Shown: in pieces, positions 58,108 to 64,000 of the stretch
Position numbering within the stretch: the stretch's first letter is position 1
How the letters are laid out: every line of letters starts with the position of its first letter
From: Takakia lepidozioides
Taxonomy: Eukaryota; Streptophyta; Takakiopsida; Takakiales; Takakiaceae
DNA length: 64,000 bases
Direction: 5' to 3'
NCBI GenBank assembly: GCA_030704615.1
Contig: CM060734.1
Coordinates: 51,352,042 to 51,416,041 of the forward strand
Program-made: the position numbers and the translations under genes
The notes under the pieces: generated by a model
What the model saw: the letters and a program-made list of their open reading frames with translations, nothing else
Told to the model about the DNA's origin: nothing
The model's database searches: none

Positions 58108-59228
58108 GATAGAATTTTTCAAAACGTAATACACACTTATTTCTTTCTTTCTCTCTCTCTCTGGACGTTAAAGAACGTTTATCTTTATCTCTCTATTAGG
58201 GATTTGGGTTTCCTGGTGAGAAACAAGAGTCATTCTGGGTCCCTGCACCATGATCACAACCGTGTATGACTTATTCTGTGCAGGCTCTTGCAACAGTTCT
58301 GCTTTAATACTGGGAAGTCTTATTTGTCCTAAAGTTTTGTGCAAGCAGCTAAGGATTGATGATGAGTTCGATATGGAAGTGGAGAAACAAGGTTGGATAG
58401 ATCCAAGTCTCGACAGACTCTTTGGAACTGATCTGAAGGCGATGGGAGTTAAGCTGCGATCAAGGTCCAGGTAAGTTTGTGATCCACTAGATTTTTAGAC
58501 TTTCAGTGCCCAGGTGATGTTGGAGCGTTTATGCTGGGCCCGCCTCGACAATCTATTTCAACCCTGCACGCGGGAGGATTAAAATCTGGGATCATTGAAG
58601 GTTTGTGATGAATCACTCTTTCTCAGCTCTGCCCGCCAAAGAGAAAGCTGGGGTTAGAGATCTCAATCAGATCGCAATCTGTATCTCGATTCTGCACATT
58701 GCATATATGAGGATCGAGAATCGAAGTTCCTGGGCTTGATTAGGTGCCTAGGCTCGACATTACCAGTCACGCAAGCCCTTCGCAAAGCCTTGGTGGAGGT
58801 TGCTGCTGTTGGGTACAATTTCCGTCATCAGTGTCAGATGGCTGGTATTTGCATTTGATTTAAGGGCCAGTTTGTCAGTCTGATTGCTTGGAATCAACCT
58901 CATCCAGTGCATCAAACTGGTTAGAAACTTTCAAGTTGAAGACCCTGCCCTTGAAGACATGCGTGCTGCCCAACCTCAGGCCGAACTCCGGCGGGCTCCG
59001 GCCAGCAATGAGGCGTGGGGCCTCATTCAATGCACTGTAATCAATGCTAAATGCATTGATTATAAGTGTTCTTTAGGGCCAGTTTAGGCTCAGCCGTTGT
59101 CACCCCCTAGAGCGCCTCACGTAATAACCAATATCTAAGACCGCACTCCAGCCAGTCAAGGGCTGAACTTCGTTGAGATTGAATTGATGTGACACTCTAT
59201 TTCCAGCACATGAATCATGGGTTTTTAC
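58108..59228. other. Region upstream of uL15m with duplicated exon-like segment
   Basis: It contains a CT-rich tract (about 58140-58165), the exon-like duplicate (58281-58857) and otherwise no supported gene. Confidence 0.4.
58281..58857 (+). repeat. Exon-like duplicated segment, intact copy
   Basis: Direct duplicate of 44341-44942. Positions 58284-58470 form a 187-nt exon-shaped block with a GTGCAG acceptor and a perfect AG/GTAAGT donor. It is open in one frame (LCKQLRIDDEFDMEVEKQGW, then IDPSLDRLFGTDLKAMGVK). The homologous leader (TTTCTTTCTCTCTC tract and GTGAGAAACAAGA) also recurs upstream of the other copy. The parent gene is not recognised. Confidence 0.6.
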
Positions 59229-59995
59229 CACTGTTGGCCGGGTATGGCATCTTGACATGCATATCCGGCGGTTATTTGCCAGTTATGCACATGTGCATAA
59301 CCGGAAAGTGCAGCCCCCTAGGAACCGGCTATGGAAGGGAACAGGAAAAAAAATCGAACTTCCTAACCGGCTAGAGAACCGGCATGGTGATTATAAGGGT
59401 GTTATACCCGGAGCAAATGTGGATGGCGTAAGGGCGGTAGATAATACAAGTGTAAGGGTTAGTGATGGTAGTTATGAAATTACAATGTTGGGGAGATTAG
59501 GTGCACAACATTTATGAGAATGTCCAAAATAGGAAATTAATTAGTTGGGCATTTGGCATTTGGCTAAGACAATAGTTGTAACTTGTAAGCTTAGTGTATT
59601 AGAGGGGTAGAGAGATAGATGACAGGGTTGAATGTTCGAACTTTGAACTGGAGACCCACAACCTATACTCTAGTGGCTTATCAGGCCACAAACCTTTTGT
59701 CCTTTTGTGTATAGTTTTACACACATACACAAAAATGCTAGAAAAAAATTAAAAAAATAAAAGTGGATGAATCCCATAACCGGTACCATGGAACCGGCAT
59801 TTTTTAAGATGGCATAACCGATAGATTGAGAACCGGACAAAAAAATATCCATGTGTTTATTGAGAACATGTAACCGAGATGTTTTTCAAACCTATTGGTA
59901 TACCTGCCCCGGCCATCCATTTTTTTCAAAGAGTACGCCATAACCGGCCCGGAAGAGGGCTCAAAACATGGTACCCGGCCAACACTGGTTTTTAC
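59221..59995. mobile_element. hAT-type MITE with 8-bp target duplication
   Basis: The element 59229-59987 (759 bp) starts CACTGTTGGCCGGGTA and ends TACCCGGCCAACACTG, terminal inverted repeats identical at 15 of 16 positions. It is flanked by exact 8-bp duplications GTTTTTAC at 59221-59228 and 59988-59995, the hallmark of hAT transposition. There is no transposase gene. At least eight AACCGG hexamers cluster toward both ends, plus a perfect 20-bp palindrome at 59282-59301. Confidence 0.92.
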
Positions 59996-60993
59996 CAAAA
60001 CATCAAATCAAAATCCTAGTTCACTATCTGCTTTTCTAACCTAAAAATTTAATTTTTTTTTTTATAAAAAAAAAAAAAAAAAAAAAACCCCGAAGCTAGG
60101 TTGTAGGTCGGAATGTAAGACCAATTTCTCTACCCAGGGGATATTCCCTTATCCTCTACGAGTTTTTGCGCTGAAACGGGGAAGTTAGCCAGTAAAGCAC
60201 GCCAAGCTAAATGGGAAGGATTCTTTCCTAGAGAAGCCCCACAGGTGGGCCAATCAAATCACATGCAGGGGCATCAAGTGCAACACATCCAAACAGTAGG
60301 CTCATCCAGATACACTGTTATCATCACACAAAAACATCCTCCGTCTGGCATAAGCCAGCCGCTTTTTATATTAAGGAAAGGGCTAATCTAAAATGGCAAA
60401 TGGTGGCTTCTCATTGGCTGCCAGGATTGTTTTAAGTTTCTCCCACACATCAGCAGCCACCCTGTCGGATTAGGTTACTGTTGGAATGAGACAAGGGCCT
60501 AGACTAACATTAGGCACATTTAATTAGCTACACCAACCGCCCTGCTTTTCATCCAACCAACGAACAGAAGAGCATTTGCAACAGGTGGAATACTCCATCT
60601 TACATATGTAAGACCCGCCCACGCCAGGAGGAGTGAGCTCCAGCGAGCTTCGGAAATTTTACCAATGCAAGGCCCACCGAGCCAAATTTCAAATTTCAAA
60701 AAAGAGGGACTAGGCATTCGATAGGAGAGGGATGAAAAAACCTTTGGGGGAAAACCTTACCCTACAAAGTGGGTGAAGGACAAAACCCCCAACAGGAAAA
60801 ACCCCCAACCATACAATTGATGCAAGCTCATAAGAGCAGTTCCTTAGCTCTCATCGTCTCTCACAATCAGATGTCTATTCAAAAACACTAAAGCTAGCTG
60901 GTGAAGTCAAGCCAAGCCACACAAAACTGATGCAGCTCCACCACTGCACATAGCCAAGTTTAAAAGCAAAAAGTAAGAACTTATGATCTGCAC
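59988..60993. other. AT tract and unassigned retroelement-like flank
   Basis: A T/A homopolymer tract lies at about 60050-60087. Around 60735-60812 (minus strand TGTTGGGGGTTTTGTCC and repeated CCCCCAAC on the plus strand) resembles LTR ends, but no pair was found. Confidence 0.35.
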
Positions 60994-63190
60994 TCATGCA
61001 GCACGGCCAGGGGTTAGAATAACATGACGGCCCTCTACATTAATACAAGTGAGATCAAAAACTAATTTGCAATGCACAAGAGAATCCAGATGGACAGTGT
61101 GGGAAAGATGAGGGACAGAGGGATGTTGAGGGAGCAGCTTAAACTGTCTGCCTCGCAAGACTTCCGCAATCAGATAAGGGCCCTCAATACGCTTGGAAGC
61201 CTTGGAAATGATTTTCCCTTGCTGGAGCCACACACACTCAGATTGACCCTACAGAAATTCTTCAGAATAGCACACACGCCGGTTATAATTGCGAGCCTGA
61301 ATTGCCTGGGCCTTGGCTATGTTAGTTTTGGCAGAAGATTGGAGCTTTTGCCTTTTAGTAGTCATCTCAACCAAGAATGAATCCCAATCAATGGGGTCAG
61401 TACTAGTGACTGGAATCAACGGAGTGTCATGTAAAGGGCTGCGAGCAAGTCTGCCATATACTAGCTCAAAGGGGGTATACCCGGTACTTGCATGAACGAA
61501 TGTCCTGTAAGCGAAGATCAAAACTGGAAGAGCCACATCCCAATCACCCAACAGAGAACCATTCTTCTCCAACATGGTCTTATTGAATCGCTCAGTCAGA
61601 CCGTTGCACTGGGGATGATAAGGCACCGTGGTGCGGTGTTTTACCCCAAGATTGAAGCATATCATCTGCATCAACTGATTGCAGAACTCGGTACCCTGAT
61701 CGGTAAGTATTTCAATAGGACATGCATGCCTTAGAATGATTTCATCAAAGAAAAACTGTGCGACTGAATCTACATCCTTCGCGACCAAAAGTTGGAACTC
61801 GACCAATTTAGAGAAGTAGTCAGTGGCCACGGCTATGTAGGAGTGACCCTTCTCGGTGAGTTTAAGAGGTCCCACAAGATCTAAGCCCACCCTGTCAAAG
61901 AAGCCAGTGACAGGTATAGGTTGCATGGGTAGTGAAGCGCGAGCCCGAGGAAGCAATGTCTTGGCATGACATTCAACACACATAGAAACAAATGAGGCAA
62001 CGTCCTGATGCATACCCTTCTAGGTATACAGTTCTTGCAAATGCTTGACAGTTTTGGTCACACCAAGGTGACCAGCAAAGGGTGAGGCATAATATAATTC
62101 AAGCAACTCTGAAATTGAGCTCCTATTAGGAACCTCCACTGTTTTGATAAGGCCATCCAAGACAATGTTCTTCAACAACTTACCTTCACGTTCCACATGA
62201 CAGGGAAGGTGATAGTTAACTTGCCTTTGAAGTGTCTTGGAAATACCTAGGAGTTGTGTGCCAACTTTGCACTTGTGGAGAAGGGCTGCGAACAGGGAGT
62301 CATCCATGCCTATCATGCACAGAGCCAAAGAAACAGTGGGTTAATAGCAGGTAATCAGAAGTGTCCGCCCCTGTGGTCTTCAAATAATGGAACCCTGCAT
62401 CGCATCTGAATCAGGCTTACCTATGATGGTAGACTGGGCATGAAGTACAAGTCCTAAGGGAAGTAACCATAAGAAAGACATGGCCATGAAGAAGAAGAAG
62501 AGACTGCTGGAGTAACCAGGCAGCATTGATCAAACAAAGAGGACCAGTCCAGACACGCAAGTACCAAAGTGACCATCTCAATGAACATCAAAAGTGATGA
62601 GATCCCCAGCAGGTGTAATGGCATAGGGTAACTCATCCATCAAACTCAAAAATGATACACGTGCATGTAAATCAGGCAGCAAACGATCAAGATTCTCCAT
62701 GCGAGCCAAGTCATCTAGGGTTGTATAAGGAACATGTGTTTTGGTTTCTCCCCGAGTAAGCGCATCAGCGTTGTTATTTTCTTTCCATTTCTTGTAAAAC
62801 AATGTCAAATTCAAAGCCTTGTAGAAGTAAAGACCATCTAGCAAGTATGTCGGACTATTCTCGAGGAGTTTTAAGGGCTTTGAGAGGTAGATGATCTGTC
62901 TCCACGGTGAAATAACAACCATGCAGGTATTGCCTGAAGTGTTTTACATAAAAAATGACGGCCAACCCCTCCTTGTCAGTAATACTATAATTTTTTTTCA
63001 TGTTTATCAAGCCGCCTAGATGCGTAAGTACCAACATGTTCTCTACCATCTCGCACTTGGCTGAGAATTGCAGAAACAGCCATGTCACTGATATCTGTTT
63101 GTAAAAGAAATGGGAGAGAAAAGTCTAGAAAAACCAGCACTGGAGCAGTGGTGAGGGTTGTCAAGGACGAGAACATGACTGAACACAAAC
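60994..63190 (-). mobile_element. Ty3/gypsy pol remnant (RNase H - integrase - GPY/F)
   Basis: A plant LTR-retrotransposon fragment on the minus strand. The RNase H part at 62578-63188 is broken into frames (LLQTDISDMAVSAILSQVRD, ITDKEGLAVIFYVKHFRQYL, DHLPLKALKTP, NNADALTRGE). The integrase zinc region (HLGVTKTVKHLQELYT, then CVECHAKT) is interrupted by a TAG near 62020. The integrase core at 61249-62013 has DLVGPL, DYFSKLVE, ILTDQGTEFCN and PYHPQCNGLTERFNKTM, so D, D and E are all visible. The tail at 60994-61233 has the GPY/F motif (IEGPYLIAEVLRGRQFKLL). RT and gag are missing. Confidence 0.88.
61249..62013 (-). pseudogene. Ty3/gypsy integrase core, fragment
   Basis: A 254-codon open stretch holding the DDE core of integrase. 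The frame is cut off from its zinc-binding region by a stop upstream, and from the GPY/F tail by a shift downstream near 61240. Only part of a polyprotein. Confidence 0.85.
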
Positions 63191-63791
63191 CAGAGATCAG
63201 ATTAGAGGTACAAGACTAGACAATAAGTCAAGGCCGGCGTGGCCGAATGCATGATGAGTAAATCGGAATCAAGACAATCTTTATAACAATGAACAAGAGT
63301 ACAAGATATTGGAACACGACTTGAATACTGGAAATGCTGGAAACTGGACTGGAGTACCAGATACTAGAAACTGGGTTAGGGTACTGGGAACTGGACTGAA
63401 GTACTGGAAACTGGAAACAAGAGTAGCTTGAACTAGTGTTGGCGAGACTGAAGAGTGTCCAGTCTCGCCTCCTATATATACTTGCTACTAAGAAGCTTCC
63501 CTAAGAAGCTTTCCCTATGGAGGTTGCTTGCTGGAGAAGTTTCCAAGATTAAACAAAGGTTTCTTGATGGAGAAGTTTCCTTAAGCAAATGAGGTATTTT
63601 TCAATTAGAAGTTTCTTCCAAAAGAAGCTTCGTGAGCAGTTTCCCAAGTTACTCTTGGTAATTTGGTAAACTCCCGATAACTTGATAAGTAATGGTAAAT
63701 CACGGTAAGTCATGGTAACTTTCGGTAACATGATAACTTGGTAACTTCTGGTATTTACTCCTGGTAAGTTTCTCTGGGCTATGTTCGTGAC
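63191..63791 (-). repeat. Putative 3' LTR of a second LTR element, with degenerate short repeats
   Basis: In minus sense the LTR would begin TGTCACGAACATAGCC at 63791, directly after a purine-rich GAGGAGGAGG tract (about 63793-63806). The left limit is uncertain. It contains ACTGGAAACTGG-type repeats (63325-63425) and GGTAACTT-type repeats (63655-63775). Confidence 0.5.
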
Positions 63792-64000
63792 ATCGCCTCC
63801 TCCTCTAGCGCCGAGTTCCTCGAGGAGCAGTAAAATCTTGGACTTGCTTAGAGTTGGAGAAAATCCAAAATCCGGCGAATGATACTTGCCAAGTATTCGG
63901 CTCTTCGTTCTTGACTCAAATGATTTATAGGTCCCTGCAACCATCGATAGTGTCCAACACCTTGAACTTAGGACCACGCAGTGATTTGAGCATTCTGATT
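63792..64000 (-). pseudogene. 3' end of an LTR-element polyprotein running off the window
   Basis: A minus frame upstream of the polypurine tract reads INHLSQERRAEYLASIIRRI and then meets a stop. It is probably the C-terminal tail of the pol of an element that extends beyond the window. Confidence 0.35.

Noticed and set aside
59257-59517. Protein-coding gene inside the hAT element
   Set aside because: The frame is short, has no transposase motif and lies within the MITE.
59600-59660. tRNA gene (TTCGAA-containing stretch)
   Set aside because: No cloverleaf could be drawn and no A box is present.

Overview
The window is nuclear DNA of a plant-lineage (streptophyte) eukaryote. The genes are split by spliceosomal GT-AG introns. 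Two housekeeping genes have land-plant architecture: HOS15-type TBL1, and a deoxynucleoside kinase with the long plant N-terminal extension. A third is a plant-type mitochondrial uL15. Two cilium genes (WDR92/DNAAF10 and an LRRC46-like LRR gene) also sit side by side; such genes are lost in flowering plants but kept where sperm are flagellated. With the heavy load of retroelement debris, this points to a charophyte, most likely Chara-like; the species is an inference.

0-11 kb: BUD31 (+, 3 exons) converges on HOS15 (-, 14 exons; all splice phases close to a 564-aa frame). Their introns hold LINE scraps and copies of an ultrashort retroposon. 11-25 kb: a deoxynucleoside kinase (+, 8 exons, 482 aa), tandem repeats, then WDR92 and the LRR gene, both on the minus strand.

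25-45 kb: two long intronless paralogues (25.7-28.1 and 39.0-42.0 kb, both -) encode an acidic disordered N terminus, an NLS-like block, an F-box-like helix region and a kelch-type propeller. Between them lie a LINE with a decayed ORF1/ORF2 (30.5-35.2 kb) and a 2.0-kb internally deleted copia element with paired LTRs, PBS, PPT and a perfect 5-bp target duplication.

45-54.5 kb: two long direct repeats flank a retrotransposon gag gene and a decayed Mutator-like (MULE) transposase of opposite polarity. The MULE is bordered by repeated near-perfect 26-bp palindromes. 54.5-58.1 kb: the mitochondrial uL15 gene (-, 4 exons), with a one-base frame disruption and an apparent GC-AG intron. 58-64 kb: a duplicated exon-like segment, a complete 759-bp hAT-type MITE with 8-bp target duplication, and Ty3/gypsy pol debris plus the 3' end of a second LTR element.

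Housekeeping genes here cover splicing (BUD31), chromatin and transcription repression (HOS15), nucleotide salvage, dynein-arm assembly and mitochondrial translation. They form no operon-like unit. The most unusual material is in the mobile DNA and in the F-box-like/kelch pair.
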